DNA of 64,000 nucleotides, taken from NCBI GenBank assembly GCA_026745465.1, contig JACYXH010000826.1, positions 3,941,792-4,005,791 of the forward strand, in the 5' to 3' direction. The position numbers and the translations under genes are program-made. The notes below the pieces were generated by a model. That model was not told where the DNA came from. It saw nothing but the letters and a program-made list of their open reading frames with translations, and searched no databases. This stretch comes from Lota lota (lineage: Eukaryota > Chordata > Actinopteri > Gadiformes > Lotidae). Every line of letters starts with the position of its first letter. Positions within the stretch are counted from its first letter, which is position 1. This document shows, one piece after another, positions 46,796-59,340 of the stretch.

Positions 46796-46797
<2 letters not shown>

Positions 46798-47032
46798 AAT
46801 ACATTATTTCATTTGTTGTCTCAAAATATCAGTGTGATTTTAATTCACACTAAACCTGCGCCAGTGTTTTTGAACAGTGTCTTGGCATTGTATATGGATA
46901 TGTCTTCTCTGTGTGTCGGTAGCCTGACTGTAGGCTGTAGCTTCCCATGAGCTCACAGCTAATTGTTTTTTAGTGTGAAACAAGAGTTACTGGCTCATCC
47001 ATAACACCGTTCTCCACAGTCAGAGAGAGCAC

Positions 47033-47037
<5 letters not shown>

Positions 47038-47099
<62 letters not shown>

Positions 47100-47100
47100 A
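47038..47100. repeat. (GA)n microsatellite
   Basis: About 30 GA units grading into GGGA, followed by purine-rich sequence to about 47190. Confidence 0.95.
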
Positions 47101-47819
47101 GGGACATAAGAGGGCATAGAAAGAGAGACAGAGACAGAGAGAAGAGTTGAGGGGAAAAGACAAAGAGAAAGAACATTTGAGATGTGAGAGAGAGATATAG
47201 AGTGGACATGTGTGGCTTGTGTTTGTGTATGATTGTGTGTATTGTAGGTTGAAGATGGAAGTAAACATTTATATTTTTTCACTGTATCAAGAGTATATTT
47301 ATATACGTTTTATCATAAACTATAGAGAATATGAAATACATAGCGTCATACATAAAATAAATCCCTACAGAGTTCCTCAAACCGTTTCTCAATGGCGTTT
47401 CAGCAAACAGACTATTAATTGTATACATAGTTTGGCACAGCGTAAGAGAAGCCAATTATCGCATCTGCATGTTCATGTGTTTCGCTGGGTGGGGGCTGTA
47501 TATGATTCTTATTAAGGCCTTCTCACCACCAGGGCCAACATATTAAACTATTCACCCAGTCTTTTGATATCAATGCACCAGGGGGAGTGGGCGAGTTGGC
47601 TAAATCAACAGTGCTGTTGTGTGTAGGAATGGATAAATCACTAATTACAGCTAGGGCACACCGATTTCACTCTCCCTGGTTGTTTGTGCACCAGAGTCCC
47701 TTCAGGGAATTGCTGTAAAGTGAGAGAGAAACCACGAGCCCAGCGCAAAAGGCACAGGGGAGTGTGTGTCTCTGTGTTTGTTTAATTTGTGTGTGATTGG
47801 GTGAAGATGTGTGTGTGTG

Positions 47820-47850
<31 letters not shown>

Positions 47851-48780
47851 TTTTTTTTATGATCTGTGCACATTGCGGTGATCCACTGAGACTTAAGTGT
47901 TTTGACAGGCCTTTAATGACTTCACACACATTCATGCACACATGTACACACGCACACACACACATACGGTCGATAAGCCACTAAGAATAATTATGTTTTT
48001 ATAGACCTTTATAAACTAAAGTCTCCCGTTGCACCCCTCCCCTCCCACGCCCTAGCCTGTTCACCGACATTTGCATATTTCAAAAGTTAATGTAGACGGG
48101 TTAGAGACAGACATTTCCAGTCCACCTGCTTTTCTTCTCACCGGAGAATCATACAGGGCCATGGGGTGTAAAGTGTTCCTTGTTACACCCAAGGCATTTG
48201 GCTTTGATACCAAAGATTTCATGTGTTGTCATGCATTGCATTGAATGCAATATAGAATGAAGTGCAAGTCCAAGCAGTACTTTGCTGTTTCCTTTTTTCT
48301 CTCTCACTGAAGGTCAAACTGTGATGAGGCTGGTATACTGGATGAGGTCAAATTTGTTATTTAGTAGGCCTATTACAATTTCCAGTAATACTGACTTATA
48401 AAAGTATAGGGCTAGCTCTATATAGAACGGTGTCAGTTCTATATAGAATTGACGTAGTCACCCCACTGAGAGTCAGTTCTAGAGCTAATGAAAGTATTAT
48501 GATACACTGAAAGCTAGGAGTGTCTATTATGTTGCTCTTGCTGCCCTCTGGTGGAATGGTATTACCCTTCAACTTTCTTGAAGGGTTATTTTTCGCTTTG
48601 AAAAGAGCCAAGAAACAACCATTTGTTGCTTTTAAATCTTCCAACTAGCTTGGCTTTTTTTTTCAAAGGAATCTGCATTTTATATTTCGCTCTATATTGT
48701 AAGCTTGCTTTGTATTAATATTTTTTTTTGGTCTGTATTGCATATACAATGTTTTTTCTTTTTTGAATATGGCTGTAGTT
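47101..48780. other. Intergenic, no gene seen
   Basis: Unique sequence apart from a (GT)n at about 47808-47852. Near 48406-48500 the phrase 'ctatatagaa' is repeated and flanked by 'ctagctct' and 'agagctaat', possibly a small decayed MITE. No coding signal. Confidence 0.4.
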
Positions 48781-48802
48781 AACACACACACACGCACGCA
48801 CG

Positions 48803-48864
<62 letters not shown>
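48781..48864. repeat. (CA)n with embedded CG alternation
   Basis: CACACA runs into 'cgcacgcacgcgcgcgcgca' and back to (CA)n. Alternating purine-pyrimidine with CG is the classic Z-DNA-prone composition. Confidence 0.9.
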
Positions 48865-48868
<4 letters not shown>

Positions 48869-49924
48869 ATGCTACACAGAGAAAAACACAGACAATGGTC
48901 TGAGACAAAGAGACATGATTCTACGTGTTAGCAAGGAAGTCTCGCAAATATCGCGGTAACTTCATTCCTCTAGTTTGATGCCACCACAAGAGGACGCCAT
49001 TGCTATTTCTATGAATCCAGGAAGACCCTCGAAGTTAAAGTGCGAGCTCTTCGATCATTTTTGTTGAGAAACGCAAATTTAAAGGCTACATATGTATATG
49101 TATGTATACGTGTATGGTATACTTTTGTATTACTGCAGTCGATAACAGTGATATTTAATGTTGATAATGGCCTATTAGGGTTGATTAAGTGATTAGGCGA
49201 CAGCTATTGAGGGGATTTTAATTGAGTGTCTGCCTAACATTTCAGATCATTCATAAATGTGTTGGCTTGTAGGCCTTCTATTCAAAAAGTAAAGTAGGCC
49301 TATTATCAATACCTAGGCTACTGTAGGATACCATCTTCTTAGCATATTTGTAAATTGCTTTTAAAATAGCCGTCCATGATTTTTTAGTTAGGCCTAAAAT
49401 AGGAAGCCACGGCCTCCTTTATTTTAAGTGATATAGGCCTACGTGTGATTTCAGGAAAGCCTTTCAGTCAAAGGCCTACATTAAATGAAAATAATGAAAG
49501 CAGCATATTGTTGCATCTATAGGCAAATTCCACAACATTTATGATCGCATGTGGGTATTTTTCACAATTTGTAAAAAATAAATAAATTAATATATGAACG
49601 ACTAATTGCCTAAAACAATACTTGTGGACAAGGTTTTTAAAATAGACCCCTTACCCTTTTCCACATGGACTGTGGACACGTTTAACACGCACGCTAGCGC
49701 GCGCACACGTAAGCACGGTATTTAAATAATTTCTCTATTCATTTATTTATTTAATATCAGAATGAACCTCACACGAACAGTAAACTGTAACCTTGCCGCT
49801 TACTGTGCTGCGCGCCGTCTTTTAAATGAAACACTCGAGTCCACCACCGCGCGCACGGGCGTCCACGGGGCCACTGTTTCGCAGCTGCTTCGTATGCACG
49901 CTCACAGTGTAGCGTCGGGCCTTC

Positions 49925-50065
49925 GCTTTCCGCGCGCGGTGTGATTAATTAGCATCCAGTGTATAAGCCCTAAATTAGCGCCGAAGCACTCTGGGTAATG
50001 AGCTGACTGTGAACCTGGAGGTTACAATAACCACCGCTGATCATCTGTCAAGACCCCAGCAGCCA
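49925..50065. promoter_or_regulatory. Candidate conserved non-coding element
   Basis: A repeat-free block contains 'gattaattagcat' (homeodomain TAATTA), 'cactctgggtaatgagctga', a RUNX-like 'taaccaccgc' and 'tgatcatctgtcaag'. This is a guess from motif density; no coding potential. Confidence 0.3.
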
Positions 50066-50109
50066 CACGCCCCGACAACAGTGCGCTTAAGCCTGTGTTC
50101 TTCTGTCTA

Positions 50110-50210
50110 GGCGACTGACTGAGTTACGTGCTGGCTGGCTCACTGACTGATTGACTAACTGAATGACTGACCGACTTAGTGACTAAATGACTGACAGACT
50201 GACTGATTTA
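50110..50210. repeat. Degenerate (GACT)n array
   Basis: About 20 four-base units of GACT/GACC/GGCT type with one-base interruptions. Confidence 0.6.
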
Positions 50211-50299
50211 TACTTTCACCTTGTTGCATGACAGTAAAGCCTATTTTAGTATTACCAGTAACTATTTGAGAATTAGCCTATTGAGTAGCCTGTCTGATT

Positions 50300-50405
50300 A
50301 TTTGTTTAACTCCCACCCGGAAGATTCTGGGTTCGAACCCCAATATCCATGTCAATCTTTTGGTAGGCATCGCTGAGCAAGAGCCCTAATGCCAAACTGC
50401 TCCTT
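50300..50405 (+). repeat. tRNA-derived SINE fragment
   Basis: B box 'ctgggttcgaacccc' (about 50328-50341) is followed by 'gctgagcaagagccctaatg' and 'aaactgctcc', a body typical of fish tRNA-derived SINEs. The tail was not found. Confidence 0.6.
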
Positions 50406-50689
50406 AGCGACAATAAAATCACTATAATGTCACTTCAAATAAAAGCCTCCACTAAGTGTTTGAGCAGTACTAATACTATGTAGTGTTTAAAGTCCATGGG
50501 TGAGGTTTGACCTAGTTGGCCGCAGGTTGGCCCCGTGCTCCGGTCCAGAGCCGGCAGCTGTGGCTGCCGCGGGTGATGATGAAGATGTTGGCACAGGCAG
50601 CGACTCAGGTGCCATCTCCAAGGGAACCAGGGATGCACTCACAATCTGATCAGCCTTGCTGGGCGACACGCACACCTGACTGTGTGTAC

Positions 50690-50690
50690 A

Positions 50691-50753
<63 letters not shown>

Positions 50754-50818
50754 ACACACACACACACACTCATACTTAGTCATACACACACACACACACA
50801 CACATACACACACACACA
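50690..50818. repeat. (CA)n microsatellite
   Basis: Interrupted CA array of about 130 bases with three TACA/CATA breaks. Confidence 0.95.
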
Positions 50819-51258
50819 TTTTTGCATACATGCACCCTCTTTCGTGCTGACACACACACACACAAAGACACAAACGTTTCATATTTCACTACAACGGGAG
50901 TGAAACAATCTAACCCGTAATGTAAGAAAAACGATTCTTGTCATTTATTGCAGTTCAAAAATAATAATACATACTACATACACATTTCTATAATGTACTA
51001 TTCAGGTATTATAACAACAATAACACTACCCAGCACAAATATATATATTTTAATTGTTATCTATTTGGGTTGTTAAGCTTCTATATTTGAAGGATGATGA
51101 CATTATGTCAAAAGTTTTCTAAGTTGGAAGTAAAATAGGAGACGCTTTCAGTTGGTGGTTAATTCAATCAAGCTAATGAGACTGTAATCAAGGCTTTATC
51201 ATTATTTAACGTTCTGCCCCTTTGATGTTCAGTGTTTTGGGTTCATTACCTTGAGCAA

Positions 51259-51284
51259 GACACACACACACACACACACACCAA

Positions 51285-51369
<85 letters not shown>
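51259..51369. repeat. (CA)n microsatellite
   Basis: About 50 CA units with one 'ccaaata' interruption near 51281. Confidence 0.95.
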
Positions 51370-51370
<1 letters not shown>

Positions 51371-51779
51371 TCACCTCCCCACGTGTAAACATATTTAACT
51401 ATTTATTTGTCACAGTATTTCAACAAGCTAAACATTCAGTTTTTATATTTCTAAATAATAATTTATGGAGATTATTTATAAATCTAAATATCTCTCAGAA
51501 GTGATAAAAAAATATGAATGAACAGCTTTTTAGGGTGCCAGTGAGTGCCACTGCCTCTCTCTTCTGCCTCTTCTCCCATTGGCTCGTTCCAAAACCAGAT
51601 TAATGATGATTGGACAAGAAATGCCTCGGCCTTCCTTCTCATTGGTGGAGCCACCTTACTTCCTGTCCCAAAGTACCCCATTAGACACCGGCGGGTCAGA
51701 ACCTGTTCCTTAAACCCAGTCACGCTGGGCAGGCTACCCCAGACAACAGAGAGGATAGACAGAGCCAGGGAGAGAGAGA

Positions 51780-51798
51780 CCTAGGGAGAGAGAGAGAG

Positions 51799-51871
<73 letters not shown>

Positions 51872-51960
51872 CGAGTGAGAGAGAGAGAGTGAGAGCGAGA
51901 GCGAGAGAGAGCTAGGGAGGGAGAAAGAGCTAGAAAGAGAGCGAGAGCAAGAGAGCGAAA
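51780..51960. repeat. (GA)n with GC/GT interruptions
   Basis: GA array about 51794-51860, then GAGAGC-type units to about 51960. Confidence 0.9.
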
Positions 51961-52095
51961 ACAGGAGACAGTGAGAAACCATGCTGGGCTCCCTCTTTAA
52001 AAATATAATGCTACATTTATAAACCAGTATTTATAAACACATTTGTATATCTCAAGATGAAAAAGTTGTTTGAATTTGAGGGGGTGGTGTGGTGG

Positions 52096-52300
52096 GCGGT
52101 GTGTGTGTGTGTGTGTGTGTGTGGGGTGGGGTGGGGTGGGTGTGTGTGTGGGGGGATGGGAGGGGTGGTGGTGGTGGCGGAACATATGGCGCAGCCGTGG
52201 AAGCCATGGGCCATGCCTTCATTACCCCAGCACTGTTTCATCAGCTCCTCAGCCCCCCCGCTGAGACCCCCACCCCCCCCGCCACGACGCCGTCTGTCCC
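52096..52300. repeat. GT/G-rich tract and C-rich partner
   Basis: (GT)n and GGGGT units at 52096-52175, followed by a C-rich stretch at about 52240-52290. G-quadruplex-prone. Confidence 0.8.
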
Positions 52301-52435
52301 CGAGGTTTGGGTGACATGGGACAATATGTCCCCAAGGTGAGGAGCGGGGGAGGGAGGGCCGCACACACGCCACTCCGCCAATGATTATTTAATCAGACTC
52401 CTCTGCGATGGGAGAGAGACAGCAGAAGAGATTGG

Positions 52436-52436
<1 letters not shown>

Positions 52437-52498
<62 letters not shown>

Positions 52499-52975
52499 GT
52501 ACAAAGTGGCACTTATTACCCATTTTGTTAAACATGAGGGTGAGAGAGAGAGAGGATGGATAGAGAAGGAAGTTGGAAGAAAGAGAGAGGAAGAAGGGGA
52601 CGGAGAGAAGATCGATGAAAAAAGATGGGGAAGGGAGAGGATGGAGAGAGGAGAGGAGAGAGGGATGAAAGAGAGGAATGAAGGAGAAAGGTTTTAGGGG
52701 TGAGAGAGAAGGAAGATGAAGTGAGAGGGCAGAGAGATGAACGAGAGTGAGAAAGGAAGGGGGATTGAAGAGGTGACGGAGAGACAAAGAAGATGGCGAG
52801 AAATGACAAAGACAGGATGTAGAGATGAGAGGTTTAGGAGCGGACACAGAGAGGGAGAGATGCTTAGAGATAGGAAGAGAAAGAACAGAAAAGAGAGGAT
52901 CCTTGATGGGAAGAGAGGAGGAAAGGAGATGGATGGAGGAGAGGAGATAAGGAGAGGAAGTGGAGAGGTGGATGG
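52437..52975. repeat. (GA)n and long purine-rich tract
   Basis: Pure GA at 52437-52492, then about 450 bases of imperfect GA/GGA. The + strand is nearly all purine. Confidence 0.9.
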
Positions 52976-52999
52976 ATCTATATCCATACATCTATAGAG

Positions 53000-55240
53000 C
53001 TATATAGCCATACATCGATAGATTTATCAATAAATGATAGAACCAGGTAGATGAATGACAGCCGGTTGGCTAAGGGTTGTGTATGTGTGTGTTTGTGTGG
53101 GTGGGGAGGGGTGATGTATTTGAGGGGCGGGGCTATGGCCTGTCACATCTCATCCTTGATTGGCTACAGCTTTGTTGTTCCTCTCCAACACCCGTACTTT
53201 AGTACGATTTGCATGCGGGGAAAAAAAGCCTTTTGTTGATGCTGCTGAACATCCAGGACAAATGTACTGGGTCCTGAGACGAGATGTTTAGGTAGTTACA
53301 AATTATCCTTGTCTACTAACTACCTTTTTCAACACATGTGCGTGTCTGTGTTTCTTTGACATGTAATACCTCTCTTCCTCCCCTCCCGGTTGTATTTCAA
53401 GCTACCGCCTACATCCCCCCTCCTTCACTCCCCCCCCCCCTTCCCTCTCACCCCCCTCCCCTGCCTAAGTGAGTGAGGGTCACAGTTGTCTGTCACGGTT
53501 TCTTGCCTCAATGTTTGCATGTATATTTCCATACTCCACTTAATTTGGGTGCAGCGCTGGATTTAGAGCCAGCTGGTTGTGTCTCAAGGTCATGTCCACG
53601 GTATACCTGTCGTTAAACAGACACCTGGCTGGGGCTTCTATTTTAGGGAAATGAGCCCACGCCTCCGATGGGCTTGGATCATAGCGCCTGGTGTTTGGGT
53701 TCATGTGTGGCTGGGGTTCGAAAAAGGGACGCATATTGCTTTGATTCCACCGCACTGCGGGTGGAGTAATACGATTATGGTTGCTGTTTATGAAGACGTA
53801 TTTATTGTTATAGTATTTATTTATAGTTGTATTTTGTTACTGATTTTACCTGCCTGATTCAGGTTTTTAGCTTACCTCAAGAGGGTCAGATGCAGATATA
53901 ACAACATATATTTGTAGATTACTCTTACGCAATCGAGTGGTTATTCTCAAAAATATCATTTGTTGTAACATTACATCATGAGCGTGGTCTAAAATGATAT
54001 GAATGTTTGGTATACTGCTGTACAGCAGTATTAGCAGTATGCTATGCTTAGCACTATAGGGACAATATCCAAGTTTTTCCCTTTGACCTAGGCCACACTA
54101 AAGTAAAAGTGTCAACAGTTTTTCAAGTTAAAAGTCTCTACTTTTGCTATTGAAGTCAACAGACTTCAATATACTCAATGTATGGCCTAAACAAGACAAC
54201 CTTCGACAACAAAGAAAATGATATCCTTAGGGGCCCCAGACATGAAACAACTTCCTGTCTATGTACACAGCTGAGTCAAAATACTAGTTTAATTAATTTC
54301 CCATTTATGGTAATCATTGGATTTGGACCAATAGACAAGTCGTTTTGGTTGTTAATGGTGTTAGCTTAACCCTATTCTAGTTATTTGCGCCGAAAAGGAG
54401 AAGAAGGGGGTTTAAAACATGAATGTTGTGTCGTTAGTCGAGGGAATCGTCTTGTGTCGAGTGGCGGTGGAAGCAGAACGTTAATAAGTAATGCCCTGAG
54501 ATCACAAGGACCAGGCTTACCTACAACAACACTAGGTAAGCACAAAGCTTCGGTAATCACTGTGAATAATTCAACGTGTGTAATTACAGGAAAGACACAA
54601 TGGTGGTCACTTTGCCACGGGACCAATTAGAGGACACCAGACACAGAGGTAAGCGAATTGGCATACGTCTTGTAGGGAACTCACACAAACCTCCTGTGTT
54701 TTACGGGGACGTAGACTGTCTCCGAGGCCAACCGGGTTTCTGTTCAATGCGGAAGGCCCTTGAGAAAACAAGCAAAAACTTGTCCAAAAGAAATGCGCTA
54801 GACAGACAGAACGAATCAAAAGCACAGCCAAGCGCCTTTAGATCTTCTCCTTTGGTCACTAATGACTGACATTTGAAGCATCAAAGTGTCTCATCTCAGC
54901 AAAAGGTTCGAACTGGTTTGTGGTTCGTTTGTGTGTGGTTCCTTTGAAGATGTACCTTCTTGGTCTACTGGTGCATGTATGTATGTACGTACGTACGCAG
55001 TTTTGGCTCCTGGGTGTTTGTGGGGATCCTGAAATGTCTGTGGCCTAGCCTACTACTTCCTGCAATTTGTTTCCCCATTGTGCTGGGGCCCTTGACTCTT
55101 CACTAGCCAAATGTTGAGGTTGCACAATTTGCAACTCAAAGCTAGCCAGATCAATGGTTAGGCTAATCATTCTGTTTGTCTCTAACCAGATTTGAATCTC
55201 ACAATAAGTGGAGAAGGAAAAGGGGAGGAAGACGAAGGGA
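53000..55240. other. Intergenic, no gene seen
   Basis: Unique sequence without a supported gene. Contains a perfect 20-bp palindrome (54012-54031) and a perfect 10-bp-arm hairpin (54148-54171). Confidence 0.5.
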
Positions 55241-55247
55241 TGGGGGT

Positions 55248-55372
<125 letters not shown>

Positions 55373-55566
55373 GGATTTGGAAAGACTAGCTTCTCAAAAA
55401 ATCAATGTCTTTTTAACACTCTCTTTTGCTCTTTGACGGGGGAAGGCCATTCACAGGCATTTGGCAGCCATTGTTGGCAGCAAAATGAGTAATCATAACA
55501 TCATTGATGTGTTAAAAATCCAACTACTACAGATGACTGTGCCATTGACAACCTTTGCTCCCATCT

Positions 55567-55567
<1 letters not shown>

Positions 55568-55642
<75 letters not shown>
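55568..55642. repeat. (GA)n microsatellite
   Basis: About 37 uninterrupted GA units. Confidence 0.97.
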
Positions 55643-55644
<2 letters not shown>

Positions 55645-56009
55645 AAAGAGAGAGTTAATTTGATCATCATGACACCAGTCGCTCTCAAGCCCCCTTTTCA
55701 GGCCAGCAGCAGCTGGGTCTGGAAGAGTAAATGATGGCACGAACACTACACAAAATGAAAGAGAGAGAGTGACAGAGAAAGAGAGATACTTAAGGGTGTC
55801 TAAGAGGGAGGGGACAGGGGTGGGGGGCTTCTGAATTGCCCCTGGATTACTCTCAGCTAGCTAGCTCATCATTCCAACGCTACTTGCTAGCCGTAGCGCC
55901 TGCGACCTGGAGATTGGGCCTCAGGCCAGTTCTGGAGCGCTGGAGCTGAAACAAGAACGAGAATACGATTGCACTTTAAAGCCTAGAGAGGGGAACAAGA
56001 GGAGGAGAC

Positions 56010-56017
<8 letters not shown>

Positions 56018-56048
<31 letters not shown>
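56018..56048. repeat. (GA)n microsatellite
   Basis: Short GA array of about 15 units, preceded by GACA-type units. Confidence 0.95.
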
Positions 56049-56051
<3 letters not shown>

Positions 56052-56338
56052 CCTATGAGCCCTAATTGCCAGATGGTGAATAGTTTCACTCCCTTTCAAC
56101 AGAGCATTAATTGCAGGTCTGCCCGGGGGTTGAGACGCACCGATCCGCCAGAGCAGAGGATTCTGACCCTGATTAGCACACTCACACCCAACCCACTCCA
56201 CCACCGCACCCCGACCAAGACTTCCCCCAAAATAGAGGAGCGAAAGCAAGGGGTAGGGAGATGGAGAGAACAAGGGTCCGAGGGAGGAGAGGAGAGGGGG
56301 CGTGGGTCTTGGTGGGCGTGTGGGTTGGGTGGAGGGGA

Positions 56339-56339
<1 letters not shown>

Positions 56340-56384
<45 letters not shown>
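56340..56384. repeat. Poly-G, 45 bases
   Basis: 45 consecutive G bases, the longest homopolymer in the window, between GA-rich tracts. The true length is uncertain in any assembly. Confidence 0.9.
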
Positions 56385-56385
<1 letters not shown>

Positions 56386-56464
56386 GAGGAGGTGGTCGTC
56401 ACCCAATCATTTGCCTGTCGAGCCAGCTGGGCCTTGAGGCTTGTTTTGGGGTTGCGTGCCTGGG

Positions 56465-56467
<3 letters not shown>

Positions 56468-56548
<81 letters not shown>
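56468..56548. repeat. (GA)n microsatellite
   Basis: About 40 GA units with one GGGA interruption. Confidence 0.95.
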
Positions 56549-56706
56549 GGGGAGGATATGGGACGGGTGAGGAAGGGTGGGGAGGGTCTCTCAGGAGGTG
56601 AGGGAGGACAGGTACATCTGGATAACTATCTCTCCTTACTCAACAACCCCCCCCATACCACTATTACTATGTCAACCCCTTAACACACACACAATCGCCC
56701 TTCTCC

Positions 56707-56742
56707 CCCTCCTCCTCCTCCTCCTCCTCCTCCTCCTCCTCC
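56707..56742. repeat. (CCT)n trinucleotide array
   Basis: About 12 CCT units. Confidence 0.95.
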
Positions 56743-56814
56743 ACCAAAGAAACCCCAAAACAACAACTGCACCACTTTTTGCCCCCCAGCCCCGCTCCTC
56801 GTTTACATATCTCC

Positions 56815-57010
56815 CAGAGTTGTAATTGAATTAAATAAAGGTTTTCCTGGGGGGCAGCTGCCACAGCTGCTGTTTGTGGCATGTCAAAAGGGCCGCCACT
56901 TTAAGAACACTTACATATGCTCTAAATTAGCAGGTCAGATCGGCAGGCGCTGGATGATGGGGGCCGCGGCTGCCAGCGCGACGAGGGGCCCCGCAGCTGT
57001 GAGCAATTCG
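56815..57010. promoter_or_regulatory. Candidate conserved non-coding element
   Basis: A repeat-free block starts with 'ttgtaattgaattaaataaa' and continues with 'cagctgccacagctgctgtt' (two CAGCTG E-boxes) and 'tgtcaaaagggccgccactt'. Sharp change from flanking repeats; no coding signal. Confidence 0.3.
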
Positions 57011-57499
57011 CTGACAGAGAGGGGCCTGCTTTTCTTTTTTTCTTCATTTTCTTTTTTACAAACCGCTGATTATGAAGGGCCATGGCACACGTGCATATAC
57101 GTACGCCCTTGCGGGCACACGTGCACACGCAGACACACACACACACACACACACAGTCGTGTTTACATGGATCTTCGTAGTCATACATACGCATTGGCGC
57201 GTGCACATATCGGCACACACATATACACACACGTACTTAGCCGGAGAAGCACCATTTAATTCACACTCTACGATCAAATTAGGAGCTCATCACCACTATG
57301 GGCTTTCAAAAAAAATGTTTTGAACTATTCTTAGACCAAACTGTGTGATATTAATACCTAGGAAAACGATTAAGTAGATAGTAGTTTGTGCTTGACCCAA
57401 TTAGAATGGCCTAAAAGCCACTTCACCCCAATTTCCATTGCTTTTTTCTTTTATAACTTAAATTCATCATCACCAAAAAACAAACAAAATCCAAATATT

Positions 57500-57770
57500 C
57501 CTAAAATGACGTTACAGATATGACTCTGCTGTCGCTGAGTTGTCACGGCGGGTCGTTTGCTGAGAGGCTTGATAGAGGTCTGTCAACAGTTTAACTCCCT
57601 CACTTATGTATCCGAGCAAGACGTTGCGTGTCACGCAGCAATCAGCTGTTGTGAACAATCCCTTAATGACTTGTCACTCAGAGTTGAGCAGAGCAATTAT
57701 GTCACATTTGCATGCCAAGCAAATGGTGTTTATGACAAACGATCCATTCTTTAATTGCTCATCTGTTTTT
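57500..57770. promoter_or_regulatory. Candidate enhancer with POU octamer
   Basis: Repeat-free block containing a perfect octamer ATTTGCAT (57706-57713), 'caatcagctgttgtgaacaa' and 'tgacttgtcactca'. Short open frames on it lack any domain. A (GT)n follows at 57783. Confidence 0.35.
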
Positions 57771-57782
57771 TTCCCTTCTTCG

Positions 57783-57798
57783 TGTGTGTGTGTGTGCT

Positions 57799-57832
<34 letters not shown>

Positions 57833-57898
57833 CTTGTGTGTGTGTGTGTGTGTGCTTGTGTGTGTATGTGTGTCTGTGTGTGTGTGTGTGTGTGTGTT
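57783..57898. repeat. (GT)n microsatellite
   Basis: GT array with periodic CTTG interruptions. Confidence 0.95.
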
Positions 57899-58949
57899 GA
57901 TGATTATGTGTGATTAGCTGATGGATTGGTGACTTAAGGGTTTATGATCAATGCTAATTTAGCCTTGGAGAGTTGATGGTGTGTCTGCCATTGAAGTTCT
58001 TTAAAGTCATGGAGGACGTTTTACTTAATAGCATGTGATGCAGAACTCTCCTGCAACCCCGTATCTTGAGACTGTCTTGCAGGCTACCTGGTGGCTAAGA
58101 GCAAGCTTTCTAACCACTACCTGCACAGATACATCTGGTTCATTCTCTTTTATAATGCTTTAATCCAGGTAACTGATAGTACATAGAAGAAAAAACAAGT
58201 TAGGTATGACAATCAAGAAATTCAAGATAATGTCCTTATTCATCTTCAATGGTAACCAGTGGCGAGAACTCTTGGTCGCACACTAATGATGTCATCAACC
58301 CACCAGGAAGTGAATGAATGGAGAAAGAGATGAATAAGGAAGGGTATGGGGCATTTGTTTTTAAGATACTCCTCGATGTTGCTTTGCTTCAAAGCAACAA
58401 AGAGGCACCATTTGATACATTGATTTTAAAAGAAAGAAAACACTTCAATGAGCATTGTAATAATCACTCTCTTTCTGACTTATGACTAAACCAGAAGAAA
58501 GTTCAAATATGGTCAGCACTTAACCAGATGTGTCCGGTTCACTCACATTTCATTGTTTGGTTCTGTGCTCAAAGGCAACTCCAAGGACAACGTCTGTCAA
58601 ATAAATGCATTTATATATAATATTTTAAATAACCACGGTCCCTTTGTCTGCTCTCATTAGTGTACCATGAAAGTGCTTTTGGTGGTGTTTACTGGGCGGT
58701 TTGTTGTGGTGGTTTTGTCGTTGTTTGTCCCGTGGCAGAAAGCCAATGACTCAGCTGTTTGCGGTGAGCGCTGGAGAATAATGGATGTGAAAGCACACCA
58801 AACAGGTCCTAAAAAATGCATGACTACCCCCCCCCCCCAAAAAAAAGATTCCCCTCCCTCTCCCCACCCCCCCCCACCCCTCCCGTCCCCAGAATAGAGC
58901 TATCATGGGTGCCTGTTATCTCCCAGAACCCCCAGGTAGAAAATGGTAA

Positions 58950-59340
58950 TGATACCACTTAACATCGCTGCACATATGGAGAAAAAATGGAAATGCCAAC
59001 AGCACCTCAACTATAAAGCAAATCAAATTGAAATATTAATCCGCTGATTAATATAACATTATGAGGGCCAATTCTCTTTGTTGTTAAACAACAAAGGGTT
59101 GCAAAATAAGCAACTGCCTAAGAGGTAAGGGGTTTAAAAAGAGTCCCACAGAGGTGCAACAGCGGCTTTCAAACATCATTACTCTGCATAATGTATCCCC
59201 TTCCACTGTGCTGAAATCTGATATTGATGTTTACCCATTTATTTTTTAATTAACGTGCGTTGTTAATGAATTCTTTGATGAGAGGCATTTTGTAAATCAT
59301 TATCCGTGGAAGGGGATAAAAGGGCGAACGGCACGGTTGT
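58950..59340. promoter_or_regulatory. Candidate enhancer with palindromic SOX site
   Basis: Repeat-free AT-rich block. The arms 'ctttgttgt' (59076-59084) and 'acaacaaag' (59088-59096) are perfect inverted SOX-type motifs three bases apart. Around them are 'gattaatataac', 'taattaacgtgcg' and 'gttaatgaattc' homeodomain-like sites. Confidence 0.4.

Noticed and set aside
49762-49944. 60-codon frame in the CpG-rich stretch
   Set aside because: No domain and no splice or start context; more likely part of a GC-rich regulatory stretch.
50328-50345. Possible tRNA gene from the GGTTCGAACCC box
   Set aside because: Only the B-box arm is tRNA-like; the downstream text is SINE body.
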